Source: Rhizophagus irregularis
Lineage: Eukaryota; Glomeromycota; Glomeromycetes; Glomerales; Glomeraceae
Length of the DNA stretch: 64,000 nt
Assembly (NCBI RefSeq): GCF_026210795.1
Contig: NC_089442.1
Location: forward strand, 3,038,001 to 3,102,000
Reading direction: 5' to 3'
The notes beneath the pieces were generated by a model. It was not told the origin of the DNA and ran no database searches. It was given only the letters and a program-made list of their open reading frames with translations. The position numbers and the translations under genes are program-made. Shown here piece after piece: positions 1 through 11,995 of the stretch (positions within the stretch are counted from its first letter, which is position 1; each line of letters starts with the position of its first letter).

Positions 1-570
1 TTAAATTTTCTTGGAGAAGAACGAGAACGGGATCCTGAAACTAAAATATATCCTCAAATTCCTGAAGATTTCAACAAAGCAGAAAATGTTCTTATCATGT
101 TAATTGCAATATATTTTTTTGCAAAAGTGTGGACTAGATCAAGTATTGAGAAGTGTAAAGAATTAATATCTGAAACTATGAACTATAAGGAAATTATTAA
201 ATTAATTCGTAAAGAAATGAAACTGGATGAAGATGCCCATTTAGTCTTAATTTTGCAAATTGATGATTTTCAGTTCTCACCTTATTGGACAGTCGTATTA
301 CTTCGCATCATATCTTACATTGTGGAAACTAATAAGACATTAATATTTTCAGTATGTACTGGCACTGAACCATCTAAAATTTCAAATTTGTATGGGTTCT
401 TTGCATCACAATATAGAACTAACAATATTAATTTACCACCTATAAACTTCACTCAGTTCATTAAGTATTATGAAGAGAATTATAATGTTTATCAATTGGA
501 AAAATATTCTCCTCCTGATGGACCTTTGACGAAAAGTCATCATTTTGTCTTAGAAAAAAAAATAGAATAA
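1..570 (+). CDS. P-loop ATPase family copy, cut by window edge and C-terminally truncated
   Basis: The frame is open from base 1 to a TAA at 568-570, so the 5' part lies outside the window. The 189 visible residues match the middle of the complete minus-strand ATPase gene at 3601-6464 along nearly their whole length (for example IYFFAKVWTRSSIEKCKELI is shared). The Walker B stretch reads LQIDDFQF, where the complete copy has LQIDEFQF, so the usual catalytic Glu is Asp. A sensor-like strand ending in VCTGTEPS follows. After an FIKYYEENY segment the similarity stops and the protein ends about 330 residues earlier than the paralogue. It is most likely a truncated duplicate, possibly a pseudogene. 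Family is assigned by comparison inside the window; the biochemical role is unknown. Confidence 0.6.
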   Translation, partial: LNFLGEERERDPETKIYPQIPEDFNKAENVLIMLIAIYFFAKVWTRSSIEKCKELISETMNYKEIIKLIRKEMKLDEDAHLVLILQIDDFQFSPYWTVVLLRIISYIVETNKTLIFSVCTGTEPSKISNLYGFFASQYRTNNINLPPINFTQFIKYYEENYNVYQLEKYSPPDGPLTKSHHFVLEKKIE

Positions 571-1324
571 AACTATTTTATTAATTACTTTTACAATAAA
601 CTAATATTAGTAAAACTATTTTTATTATTTCTTAAATAATATAGATTAAAACTACTATTTTATTACTTTTATAATGAAACTATAATTCATTTACATTTTA
701 TTAAATTTAATAAACAAATAATAACAAGACCAATTACTTAATAAAATTTAATAAACAAATAACAAGACATTCAATTACTTAGAAGCGAAATAATTAATAA
801 GAGCCTGTTTAAAAATTTTTTATTGTTTAAAAATTGTGAAATTGTCTTTTTTTTTGTTAACAACCAGTTCAAATAATTGTCACGTGACACATGATTATCA
901 AATTTTTTTCTAATTAAAAATAATTATAATTTATATTTATAGAATACTGAATATTCAAAATGACCTATTTTTTCACAAACTTCATAATCCACGTAAGTAA
1001 TGATTTATCATTTGATTTTTGAAGTTTTTATTAAATCTGATTTATTGGGCGAAATTTCAGTTAACCATTAAAAATATGTGTAAAGTTCTTAACTCATTAA
1101 GCCAAATGAGCAGTTCAAAGCTAAGCATTTGTTCAACCCCTATCTCATTAATAAAACATACCTTCCAATTAATACCAGAAATAGTTTACAAAAGAATTAA
1201 TATTTGGAAATTAGTATAAAAATAACTAAATTTATAATTACCGAATACAGCATTATCATAAAAAATTTAAAAATATTTAATTCTATTAAAAATGGAAAAA
1301 TGGATTAAATCCATCCAAAACGTG
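571..1324. other. AT-rich intergenic stretch, no gene seen
   Basis: Only short A/T runs and one 66-codon open frame at 1019-1219. That frame has no ATG at its start, no recognisable motif and no codon bias, so I do not call it a gene. Confidence 0.5.
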
Positions 1325-1846
1325 GTTTTGCAATGGGTAATGATGGTTGGACTGGTTGTATAAAAATTAACTCATGAATTTTTCTTATATTATTACTCAT
1401 TATCTATTTTCTCCATCTTTGTCTAACATTATCTGGTGATTATATTCACTTTTTAGCTGCAAATCTCTTATTTTTTTTTTATATTTTATAAATCTGTATT
1501 ATTTTCTCTATAACTATGTTGATGAATAATTATTGAAGCTTAAGACATTACACAATTATAGTATGAATAATATGAATGATCTTTTGTTTTGCAATGGGTA
1601 ATGATGGTTGGACTGGTTGTATAAAAATTAACTCATGAATTTTTCTTATATTATTACTCATTATCTATTTTCTCCATCTTTGTCTAACATTATCTGGTGA
1701 TTATATTCACTTTTGAGCTGCAAATCTCTTATTTTTTTTTTATATTTTATAAATCTGTATTATTTTCTCTATAACTATGTTGATGAATAATTATTGAAGC
1801 TTAAGACATTACACAATTATAGTATGAATAATATGAATGATCTTTT
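1325..1846. repeat. Perfect-length tandem duplication, 2 x 261 bp
   Basis: Bases 1325-1585 are repeated directly at 1586-1846. By eye the copies differ at one base: TTTTTAGC in the first, TTTTGAGC in the second. Even the ten-base T run is the same length, so the duplication is very recent or is an assembly artefact. No coding frame is shared. Confidence 0.95.
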
Positions 1847-2112
1847 TGAGAAAATAAAAAAATGATTTCAGAGCCTAAAAAAACTAATGTTCAATTTGAC
1901 ATTCAGGATTCTTGTAGCATTAAAGTACAAGATAAATTTTTGCAGGATTTTACAATGGTTAGTGTTGATTTATTTCCTGACACTATATATCTTGTATTAA
2001 TATATCAGATGACAGTTTTGTTTTTATTCCATCCAGTATATTGATATTTAATCACAAGAATGACTCACTTAAAAAAAATCCATAAAAAGACACCCTGATT
2101 ATTAATTGAGAA

Positions 2113-2159
2113 ACTTATTATAAATTGCAACTTATACAATGTTGCAATTTATAATAAGT
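2113..2159. repeat. Perfect 19-bp hairpin with 9-bp loop
   Basis: The left arm ACTTATTATAAATTGCAAC (2113-2131) is followed by a 9-base loop and its exact reverse complement (2141-2159). It lies just upstream of the composite element at 2212 and may be a tiny foldback element or a transcript hairpin. Confidence 0.85.
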
Positions 2160-2211
2160 ACAGTTAACTCTCCACACATATTATCACCACTGTTAAAAGA
2201 GCTACTCTCAG

Positions 2212-3223
2212 AGATAATGGTGTAGTTAGCCGAAAAATTCAGCCAAAGGCGCAGTAAATTTCATCTAACAGCCAAAATATCCAAATAGCAGTCATTGCTC
2301 ATGTAACCTCCTAATTCACTTTTATTATGGTCAATAGTACCCTCTTCAAATATATAAACATTTGTAAAGTTTAAAATCAATCTAAACTTGTTTAATTGGC
2401 TAAATTAATGATTTTTGAATCCATAATTCTGGCCAAAATTTTCTTAATTCTGGCCTAAAATTGATTAAGTTGAAAATTTCAGGTAAAATTATTTATACAA
2501 AATAATCTCAGTCTCTAAGTGTTTATTGAAATATTTTTTCAAATGCTTTTTGTTTTTTGAGTTGGATCTTAGCTAAAAATTAGTATATTTAAAATAAATA
2601 TAATGCAAAAACTTGAAATTTGTCAAAGATAGTGAATAATATAAGACTTTAAATTAAAACAAAAAATATTTTTCGCCATTGTATAATAAAAAGAAATGTA
2701 TGTATATTTTCAAATAATTAAAAAAAATTCTCTTTTTTATTTCATTTGTATAATTGTATTATTATAGTTTTAATGGTAAAATAAAACTATTCATTAATTT
2801 AAAGAACAATTAAATATTAAAAAAATTTCTTTTTTACAATTAAATTACTAAAAATCTAATATTGAAGTATGATTGGACAGAAATAAATAAGTTAAAAATA
2901 ACAAATATTTTGTAGTTTTATTTAATTAAAAATAATGCACTATTCAAAAATAAGATAGTAAATAGTAATGTTATGTACTTCTTGTTTTCTATAATAAATG
3001 AAATTTTGTCATTATTTCATATTGACTGCTATTTGGATATTTCGGCTAACTACACTATTATTTAAAAAAAGTGTATTTAGCCGAAAATATTCAGCCAAAA
3101 ATAGTTAGATGTTGAACCAATAAAATATTCAAAGATTAATATGAATTTTTTTCGGCTGGGTGTTGTTAGCCGAAAATTTACTGCGCCTTCAGCTGAATTT
3201 TTCAGCTAACTACACCATTATCT
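2212..3223. mobile_element. Composite inverted-repeat element (MITE-like), about 1.0 kb
   Basis: The ends are long imperfect inverted repeats: 2212-2262 (AGATAATGGTGTAGTTAGC onward, with GGCGCAGTAAATT inside) matches the reverse complement of about 3172-3223. A second inverted pair lies inside: the AGCAGTCA region near 2272-2298 against TGACTGCT at about 3025-3050. A further internal end-like sequence sits near 3050-3090. A TA dinucleotide flanks ATGGTGTAG on both sides, which would suit a Tc1/mariner-type target site, but the flanks AGATA and TATCT are themselves complementary, so the exact boundary is uncertain. No transposase frame is present; the element is non-autonomous. Its middle matches a second copy at 38010-38762. 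Confidence 0.65.
2375..3024. repeat. Dispersed repeat core, copy 1 (second copy at 38010-38762)
   Basis: Shared blocks include AATCCATAATTCTGGCC, AAAAACTTGAAATTTGTCAAA and TCATTATTTCATATT in the same order and at similar spacing at 38010-38762. The copies differ by many substitutions and small indels, so they are old. The core lies between the AGCAGTCA and TGACTGCT inner repeats of the 2212-3223 element. Confidence 0.75.
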
Positions 3224-3600
3224 AATTTCAAGCCAATGAGCCTGTTTGGTATAAATTTATACAAAAACTATTTACTGGGATATTGGAAATATAATTATTT
3301 GTAACATATATCACCTAAAAATAATTGCTGTATCAAGAATTTTTTTATAATTACTTTAGATTACATAAATAAAAACTTTTTATACAACTAGATTAAAGTT
3401 AACTGAAATTTTATTTAAAGTTGTTTTTTGAAATTTATTTTATTTAATTATAGCAGAAGTTAAACTAAAGCTTTTTTTTTTGAATTTAATAAATTGTCAA
3501 CTGTAATATAATAATTTCAAAAAATAAAATAACAATTATATAATATGATATATATTTTTAATAAAAGGAGAACAAAAAAAGGGAGATGAAAGAAAAAAAG
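3224..3600. other. AT-rich 3' flank of the ATPase gene
   Basis: No coding frame. It is the downstream side of the minus-strand ATPase gene and probably holds its 3' UTR and poly(A) site. Several AATAAA-like words occur, but none can be singled out in this composition. Confidence 0.4.
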
Positions 3601-6464
3601 TTATAAAAATTGTACATTGGTTGCAATGTTTCCAGTGAGAATTGCATAAGGACTAATAAAGTCAAGTAAATCCTCCCCAGCTACAACAGCACAATTCTCT
3701 GGGATCTCTGTTCTGTTACCTATGAAAGTTTTTGGAGAAATAAGGATAAATCGTTCACATCCTCTTAAAGTTTTTTTTGCTTCATTCTTAAGAATATTTA
3801 TGTCAATTTCTCCTGTTGAATTTGTATGGATTGGATGCCCAGACTCTAAAGCTAAACTATACTTATATTGCTCATCACCATGTGGTGTTAATGCATCAAC
3901 TGAATGAGTTCTTCGTGCAATCAGAACTAGATACTTACCTAAAGTAATGTCAATTTCTTTATACCCTAGAGGACCTGAACATACTACTGGAATATTTTTT
4001 CTATCTTTTAGTCCAGGTTTAAAAAATTCATCATATTTACCTTCTTCCTTAGGTATCAATCCTGAATGTTCATAGTACTCAATTTCTTTAACTTGAATCT
4101 CTTTATTTCTGAAATTATTTGAGCAAATACCATTCCCACCATAAATTTCTGTAAAAGTAATTGTGGAAATACCAAGAAGATTTGCTAAGCCATATGTGGC
4201 TTGATGCATACGAAGCATAAATTTTGGAAATGATTCTTCATTTAATAAAGTAAAAGGACTTAAAAGTAATTTATCAAAAATGTTATTTAAATTTAAGTAA
4301 TCCACTAATATGGATATTATAATCAATGGAGCTCTTGGAATGTAATTATCATAATCAAACTCTTCAAGATAAATAAGACCACCTATCTCAAATTCTTCGA
4401 TTGTATATTTAGAGCCAAAGATTTTGTCTTTCTTGGTAATGATAGATTGAGTATGTATAAAATATAATAATAAAATAACATTATTTTCATCACCTAAGCA
4501 CTCCAACCATAGTCCTTTGGAATATTTAATCTTTACATGATTACACAATAAATCCCAAAATTGTTTTGCCACATCATAACTTTCAAATACATTTGATTTT
4601 TTATCTAAAATTACTCTTGTTGCGATTTCAAGTATCATTGGTATTCCCCTTATGGCATTCACTATACTAATATAAATATTATTTTCTACAAGTGAATCTG
4701 CATCATAGTTATTATCAAAATACCTAATAAACTTATTAAAAGTTTGTGAAGATTCACTTAAATTCATTGGTGGTAAATTTAATTTTGCAGTACGATACTG
4801 TGATGCACAAATTATATCCAAAGAAGATATTTGGGATGGTGCAGTACCAGTACATACAGTAATTATTAGCGTATTATCGGTCTCTACAATATCAGCTATA
4901 ATACGAAGAAATGTAGTTGTCCAATATGATGAGAATTGAAATTCATCAATTTGCAAAATTACGACTAAAAGGGCATCTTCATCCAGTTTCATTTCTTTAC
5001 GAATTAATTTAATAATTTCCTCATAGTTCATAATTTCAGATATCAATTCTTTACACTTCTCAATACTTGATCTAGTCCACACTTTTGCAAAAAAATATAT
5101 TGCAATACACATATTAAGAATATTTACTGCCTTTTCAATGTCCTTGGGAATTCGAGGATATGTATTTGTTTCAGGATTCTGTTTTTGTTGTTCTCCTAAT
5201 AAATTTAAAATCTCTTTCATATTAATAAATATATGTTTGAAGTTTACTTTGAAAGTTTTTACACATCTTTGAATCCGGTCATCTTCAGCAATAAAGTTCT
5301 CAATTTCAAATCCTATACGAGTCTTTCCAACACCATTTCCACCATAAATTATAATACCCTGATAATCTTGCTTACGATTTGTACCATATACAAGAAAAAT
5401 GTTAGTATATATATGGTTACAAATGCTTTCTTGTATATTAAGGCGTGGGATAAAGGGAACAAATATGACAGGTTCTTCATCAGCTGAAAAATGGTCTCCA
5501 AGCTCCAATAATGATTCAAAAGAGATTTTATTTATCTTGTTAGATTCTAAGGATAACATCACAAATTAGAAATGAAGAAATTGTTTTGTAATAACAGTAA
5601 TATTAGGAAAAATATAACCTGTTGGCTCATAAAGAGAAAGTGGACGTAAACGTTTTCCTGCATAAAATGAAAATGTTTAAGAAAATGAAGTAAAGCAATG
5701 GGAAAGCCAAGTCACATTCATTGTGTTGACTAATTTTTTATGACTTACTTACCAGTTACAGTTTGTTCTATGAAATGGAAGTGTGATGGTAAGGAGCAGG
5801 AAAAAAATGAGATTATTATTGGTAAATATGACAGTGTACAGAAAATAAAATAAAACAATAGATAAGTCAAGCCACATTTACTGCATTGACTAATTTACTT
5901 ACCAGTAGCAATTTGTTGTCCTATAAAAATGTGAATGTGATGATAAGAAACAGGAAAGAAAAAAAAATGAGATTGGCAAGTACTCAGTATTATTAGTAAA
6001 TATAACAGTACATAGAAAATGAAATGAAACAATGGTTAAGTCAAGCCACTTTTACTGTGTTGACTAATTTATTATGACTCACTTACCAGTAGCAAGTTGT
6101 TGTTCTATAAAAATGTGAATGTAATGAAAGAAGCAGGAAAGAAAAAAATGAGATTAGTGAGTATTTAGTATTATTGGTGAATATTTCAAAGCACAGAAAT
6201 AATGAAGCCAAACATAATATCAATTATGTAAAATATACCATATGCTAATAATTTTTTGAGACATTTGACTTTTGCTTCATCATCTACTGCATTTTGCAGA
6301 ACACTCTCTGATCTAAACACCTCATCTGGGCACTTGATATAATAAGCTTGTAATCTAATATATTCATCTCTTGTTATTAAATTTGACTTTAACAAGTGGT
6401 TAAGTTCTTGAAAGAATATATTTGGAGGTGTAAAAGCTGAAGTTGAAGCTGAAGAAGAAGACAT
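3601..6464 (-). CDS. Six-exon P-loop ATPase (Crinkler-like architecture possible) with repeated mini-exons
   Basis: Proposed exons, transcript order: 6464-6239, 6104-6087, 5920-5903, 5767-5753, 5657-5619, 5546-3601, giving 753 residues. Every intron is GT..AG and phase 1. Exon 1 starts MSSSSASTSAF and would otherwise run on into intron. The long last exon also has an in-frame ATG at 5559, but a TAA lies three codons upstream in the same frame; splicing 5618-5547 removes both. Walker A GGNGVGKT lies near residue 175, Walker B LQIDEFQF near 305 and a sensor-like VCTGT near 335. The C-terminal 200 residues may be an effector or nuclease domain, as in Crinkler proteins, but I cannot prove that. 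The three mini-exons code for EQQLAT, GQQIAT and EQTVT. The ATPase is well supported; the donor at 5618 (GTTATA) is the weakest junction. Confidence 0.75.
5696..6205 (-). repeat. Three tandem intron + mini-exon units (about 158, 178 and 174 bp)
   Basis: Units 5696-5853, 5854-6031 and 6032-6205 share blocks such as AAGTCAAGCCAC, TGTTGACTAAT, CTTACCAGTA and AAAAATGAGATTA. On the minus strand each unit holds an acceptor (TTTTATAG or TTCATAG), a mini-exon of 18, 18 or 15 bases and a GGTAAGT donor. All three mini-exons are phase 1 at both ends, so adding or skipping any one keeps the reading frame. The peptide therefore grew by duplication of an intron with its exon. Confidence 0.8.
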
Positions 6465-8105
6465 ATTTTCTTTTTGTGTAATATAGAGTTTTACAACTTG
6501 AAAGATTTTTTTGAAATTTTTTATGGACTAATATATTTATATTTGTTAAAAATATTTTACTGTTCTATTATTGTATTAAATCATAATTTAAATGATGATG
6601 TTCCATTGTTTGATCAATAATGGTGAACAACGTGATCACAAAATTATTTATTATATATTATCCCCTGATCGGCACCATTTACACGATTAGTCATACCTAC
6701 TGGGTAGCAAATTTTATATGTTTTATTTATCCGTTTCTAGGAAATTTTGCGGTAAAAATTAACTATTGATTATACTATAATGGACTGATTTGAAAATTTG
6801 AGTAATTCGGAAAGATTTGCATTTTCAAAATGAGAAAAACTTTCTTTTAATTTATTTGTAATCTCAATATTATTTTAAGTGTAATAGTAATAGTTCCGAA
6901 GCTTTTAAAATTTACTCACGATATACTATAAAACACTTACTATTGTGTAAATGGCAGGGGATAAATAATACTTATTTTGAAACTTTTTAATGTGAGAGAA
7001 TTCTATTTCAGTTATTAAATTCTTGACTAGCAACTGCAAAATAAAATAATAGAATCTTGCAAGAAAATATATAATTTTTATCATTATTTTTATTATCTTA
7101 ATGTACTGTTCTTATATTAACATTATTTTTCAAATTAAAAAGTTCGTAATCGAATCATAATTTAAATAATACTATATTAAGACAATTATGGCGCTAAAAA
7201 TCTCTTTGAGAAAGCAAAGACATTAATGGTACATATGGTACATTTACAAAAATCAGATCATATTATTCGTACACCAAAATAGATGAAAGTACTGAAATAT
7301 CATGACCAGTCTCTCATCGTCAATATTTTTGATTGAAATTTATTTATTCTATAACAAAATGAGAGTTGCTGATGGCTAAATATATTTTATGATACATAAA
7401 ATTTGTGTAGCCAATTGCCACAGTAAACTAAATAAAAAATTAACTGTCATCAGAAAAAATTATTAAAATTTAAATTATTCACTGATTTAATTCGGTATCC
7501 AGTAAAGAAATTGTTCAAACACGTACGGAACCGGTTTGTATCACTATAATAGATAATAAATTATTTAATTTGTATTACTTATTTTATTTTTATTTTTTAA
7601 TATTTAGAATGAACACAGAATGTACTACATAGAAACTATGCAAGAATCGAAAGTAATACAAATAAGAAAACTAAAAACTATGCCGCCCTCAGATGACTTC
7701 ACTGGTCATTGGAAATAAAAAAGAAAAAGATAGTTAAAGAAATCCTTTGGAAATCAATAGCTAACACCAAAAATAAAATCTATCCTGCAAGAAAAAAAAC
7801 ACATTTTTTGCGTATTTGTTTTCGTTAAAAATTAGTGCTACTATCAATACTGTAAGAGGTAGAATAACGTGGTGCAAATTTTAAAAAAGGAAATATGTAA
7901 AGAATTCCAAACAAAAATAAAAATATAACAAACTAAAAATAAAATAATATATATAGGAAAAATCTATTCAAACGAAACAGGCGTAACTTTTGCCTTCTTG
8001 CTTTGAATTCAGATGTTGAGTTCATTGGAAAGAACATCATTAATTTGATAAAAAACGTTGGGAGGATGCGATGAGGAATATCGCGTTGCCAACAACCTAG
8101 AACCC
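6465..8105. other. Promoter side of the ATPase gene and AT-rich intergenic DNA
   Basis: No convincing gene. The first 150 bases upstream of 6464 should hold the ATPase promoter, but no distinct element stands out. A weak MITE candidate is listed separately at 6659-6966. Confidence 0.4.
6659..6966. mobile_element. Possible small MITE with short TIRs
   Basis: TTATCCCCTG at the left and CAGGGGATAA at the right are exact inverted repeats. Beyond them CCATTTACAC pairs with GTGTAAATGG, offset by a 6-7 base insertion in the left arm. There is no coding frame and no clear target duplication, so this stays tentative. Confidence 0.4.
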
Positions 8106-8229
8106 TTATGTTTGCAACGATCTTTCGGAAAGTTTCTCGTTGGTCGAGGTCAAGTACTCAAGTTGTTTGATACGTGAACGATATTCAACGTCACGTGAAT
8201 TTTCTTCAAGTTGTCTGACAAACTCCCCT
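8106..8229 (-). pseudogene. Coiled-coil exon remnant
   Basis: On the minus strand a TTTTTTATAG acceptor precedes an open exon that ends in TAA. The peptide EFVRQLEENSRDVEYRSRIK continues as a charged heptad-like stretch, typical of a coiled coil. The upstream part of the same frame is built from TCCGGAAA repeats and does not look coding. It appears to be the 3' exon of a decayed gene whose 5' part may have been separated by the hAT insertions at 8374-13797. Exact gene identity is unknown. Confidence 0.45.
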
Positions 8230-8690
8230 ATAAAAAAAGAATTCCAGACATACTTGAGTCCTCCTAGGCATTTTCCGGAAATTTTCCGGAAATTCAAAAC
8301 GTCTTGGCATCTGGAATATTGTAATTTTTCAGACATTTTCCGGACACCTGAACATTTTCCAGACACTTTCAGTTAAGGATGGTCATCGGTCCTACCGGTC
8401 CTACTCGGTCCTGGACCGGTCGGTCCCAGGACTTGTAGGACCGGACCGCGGTCTTGCATTTTTTTGTGGCGCAGTAGGACCGGTCCTGAGGACCGACCAG
8501 TCCTCATACCGGTCTTCATATAATAAATGAGTTTTATATTGAATAAACCTATTAATCTGACAAAGGTCTTCATAAAATAATATAAAGACCGGCCATTTCC
8601 AAACCAATAAATAATGACAATCACTCTTCCCACTTGTAGAGTTGCTTGTCAAAACGCTGAAACTCCGAAACTCCAAAAAAAGCGTTTAAG

Positions 8691-8963
8691 CGGAATATCT
8701 CATCATCCAGTGATCATAAAAGGATGAAACCACCACCATTCGAATCATCTCAGCGAGACGCGTCGAATGGTGACTAAATCATGTTTCTAGGATCGATAGA
8801 TAGTCGGTAATTATTGAATTTATTATCAAATAGTTTTGCTGACGTAATTTTTTTTTATCAATTCTAAAATCATGATTTTTATACCATTCGACGCGCCGCA
8901 GCGAGACGATTCGAATGGTGGTAAAATCATCCTTTTATAATCACTGGATAGCGAGATATTGCG
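8691..8963. mobile_element. Foldback element with about 106-bp arms
   Basis: Arms 8691-8796 and 8857-8963 are imperfect inverted repeats with a 60-base spacer. Shared blocks include AATATCTC, TAAAAGGATGA, CCACCATTCGAAT and TCGAATGGT. It lies within the left half of the GGACCG element. No target duplication is obvious. Confidence 0.75.
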
Positions 8964-9520
8964 TTTTGAAGTATTTTTTCTCAAAGCTTTAAATTTTGCA
9001 TGACGTTGTGATTAAGGTTGCTTGCCGAAACCTGTTTGGCCTAATGCCGAAAGGTGAAACCTCTTATATAGTGCTGAAACGCCGAAACGCCGAAACTGCG
9101 AAACCTGTCAAAATTGCGAAACTGCCGAAACATGCCGAAACCTCTATAATAGGTTTCTCCGTAGTTTCGGCATAGTTGATCATAAGATTTGCATATAGTT
9201 ACGCCAAGTTACACCAATTAATAATATAATTTAGATGATCAAATAATCTACAGATAAAAGATTAAACTTCAATATTTTACCGTCGTCTTAGTTCTTTTAA
9301 GCTTTATCTAGTGTTAGAATTTTCATTTCTAACTCCCATATTAATATTATGATATTACACGTTTTTACAGTTTTTTTTTAAGGGGCTTATATTCATTAAA
9401 GGAAAATGCGTAACATGCATTTAATAAACCCAATTCCGTCATCTCCTTTAACACTGAACTAAAGTTTCTTTTACTTTCTTCCGTTTTCTTAATAATAATA
9501 TTAATAATAAACTGTTTCAA

Positions 9521-11821
9521 ATGACTGATCACATAGAAGATTCACCCATTAAAATGAAAAATAGAGGAGGTCGGCCACCTAATAGCATTTGGGAAGATAT
9601 TAATAAAGGAGAAGCTGTTGGTTCTGGCAAATTTGCCGCCTCCTGCAAGTACTGTAAGAATACATGGTCACGCGGTGAAGTTTCAAAGCTCGAAGAGCAT
9701 CTTTCAAACCATTGTCCAGATGCGCCAGCAGCAGTTGTTAGAAGGTATATGACTAAAGTAATGGAACGGCAAGATAAGTCCAAGTCATCCAAAAAAAGAA
9801 AATACTCTGAAGGTCAAAGTAACATGGATGATTACCATGATTCAACAGAGCTTAACGAACAAAGATGTACACGAATTAATCGTGCATTAGTTAAATTTTT
9901 TATTGCGTGCAGAATTGCGTTTAGAGTAGTGGAACATCCCTTTTTCATCAATTTTATAAAAGAGCTTAATGCCGGGTACAATACACCAACAAGGGAAGTA
10001 TTAGTAAATCAACTACTTGAACGTGAATTAGCTCAAGTGAACTTCAAAGTTAATTCTGAGCTTGAAAAGAAAACGAATTTAACGTTAGGTTTGTTAAATT
10101 AAATAGGCTATCATACGTCATTTTTATTTAATCTTACTTACTATATAATATTAATTTATAATTTAGCCTTTGATGGTTGGATGTCTGGTACACATCGTTC
10201 AATTTGGAACTTCATTGTAATGACTCCGTCGCGTAAAGAATATCTTTATCAACTTTCTGATTTGTCTGAAAATTCGCACACTGCAGAATATCTAGTTACG
10301 GTAATTGAAAAGGTTATAGAAGGTATTGGAGAAGATCGAATATGTGCTGTAGTTTCCGATAATGTGGCCAATGTTCGTAATGCACGAAAAATTATACATG
10401 AGAATCATCCAAAGATTGAGAATGTGCGATGCGTTGCACATTCTATCAATTTAATTGCATGCGACATCGTCAAGGAGAAGTTTGGGGAACGTTTATTAAA
10501 ACGTGTTAATATTTTGACAACCTTTTTTAGAAGTTCTCATCAGGCTAATGCAAAACTTGCTCAAATAATTAAAGAAAAAGGAATTAGTGGAGGAGGATTA
10601 AAATTATATTGCAAGACACGCTGGACTACTGCTAGTGAATCCGTAAATTCAGTAATAAATTTGGAATCAGCACTAGAAGAAATGGCCAGCGATCACGATA
10701 AAGTGCTAACAAATAATAAAATAAAACCGATTATTCAATCGAGAAATTTTTTTTCAAATTTACGAGTTCTTGGGTTTGTTCTGGATCCTCTAAGAAAAGC
10801 GGTACTTTCATTAGAATCGAGAAGAGCTACACTTGCAGATTGTTTCCTGAGCTTGGCAAGACTTGCAGCTACATTAAAAAAGTTACCCAAATCATTAAAT
10901 TCTGCATTCCAAAGTCATTGTATCAAAGTAATAAATGAAAGATTTGATGAATTCGATGATAATAAGTATATTACTTGTTTTTTTATGGATCCCAGATTTA
11001 GAAACGCGCCACTTAAAAAATGCGCCCTCATGAGAATTATCAAATGTGCAGCTTCAATCGGGAAAAATTTAGGTTTCGACTGTTACGAAGCTGAAACTTT
11101 ATGTGATCAAATACAGAAATATATTAATGAGCAAGAGCCATTTGACCTAGATATCGGTTTTGCTAAAGATAATCCCGTGAATTGGTGGAAATATATTAAT
11201 ACCGAACCAGAACCAGATGTCCTGCCAAGAATTGCAAGTTATCTATTTGCAATATGTCCTAACTCAGCAACTTGCGAACGTGGATTTTCGACTTTAGGAT
11301 GGCTATTTCATAAACGTCGCTTAAATCTTAATGTGGATAAACTAGAATCCATGTGCAAATTAATTTTGTATTGGAAATCCAATTCAAAAACTGAACTTGG
11401 ATTTTATGGAATTGATCAAAAAAAGAATACTCGTCTTAGTGATGATGAGATCAATATACGTATTGCAGAAGCTTTTGCAGAAGATGACGATGAGGAATAT
11501 AATGAGGAGCAAGCTTCTACTCAGAGATTAACTACAAGTGGCGAAACAATACCTGAAGACAATTGCCGTGTAGTAATCGAAAGTCTATGGATTGATCAAT
11601 TTGTTAATTTATCGCATGATTCAATTACTAGTGAAATCGGCGATATTCCAAGAGATATATTGGATGATTCAGATGAAAATAATGCGGAAGATGATGAAGT
11701 TGATGATAGTGGTAATAACAAGAGACCCGGAGAAGGTGACTATGATTATGATATAGATGATGTATTAGGTATGGATGACGGTGATAATAATGATGATAAT
11801 TATGATAATAATGAGGAATAA
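9521..11821 (+). CDS. hAT-family transposase with BED zinc finger
   Basis: Two exons, 9521-10088 and 10167-11821, joined by a 78-base GT..AG phase-1 intron. The join makes LTLAFDGWMSG, the typical first catalytic Asp region of hAT enzymes. The product is 740 residues. An AT-hook-like RGGRPP (15-20) precedes a BED-type finger (C42, C45, H60, then H64 or C65). Catalytic candidates are D192 in FDGW, D254 in VVSDN and a Glu near 560 in SATCERGFS. The hATC dimerisation region follows (FHKRRLNLNVDKLESM). The C-terminal tail of about 90 residues is very acidic. No internal stop or frameshift was seen, so the enzyme may be functional. It should bind the GCCGAAAC-rich ends and cut and paste the element in the nucleus. 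Confidence 0.93.
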
Positions 11822-11995
11822 TAATAATGAGAAATAATTACAATAGTTAATCCAATGAGAATTAATTCTAATATCATGTGATTTAAATAATGATACTATT
11901 TAGGAAATAAATGATGTAATTATGCAGGGCAAAATATTCGCGATCAAAGTCCAGTTAACATATAATTATGCAGGCAATGCAGGCAATTGTAATTT

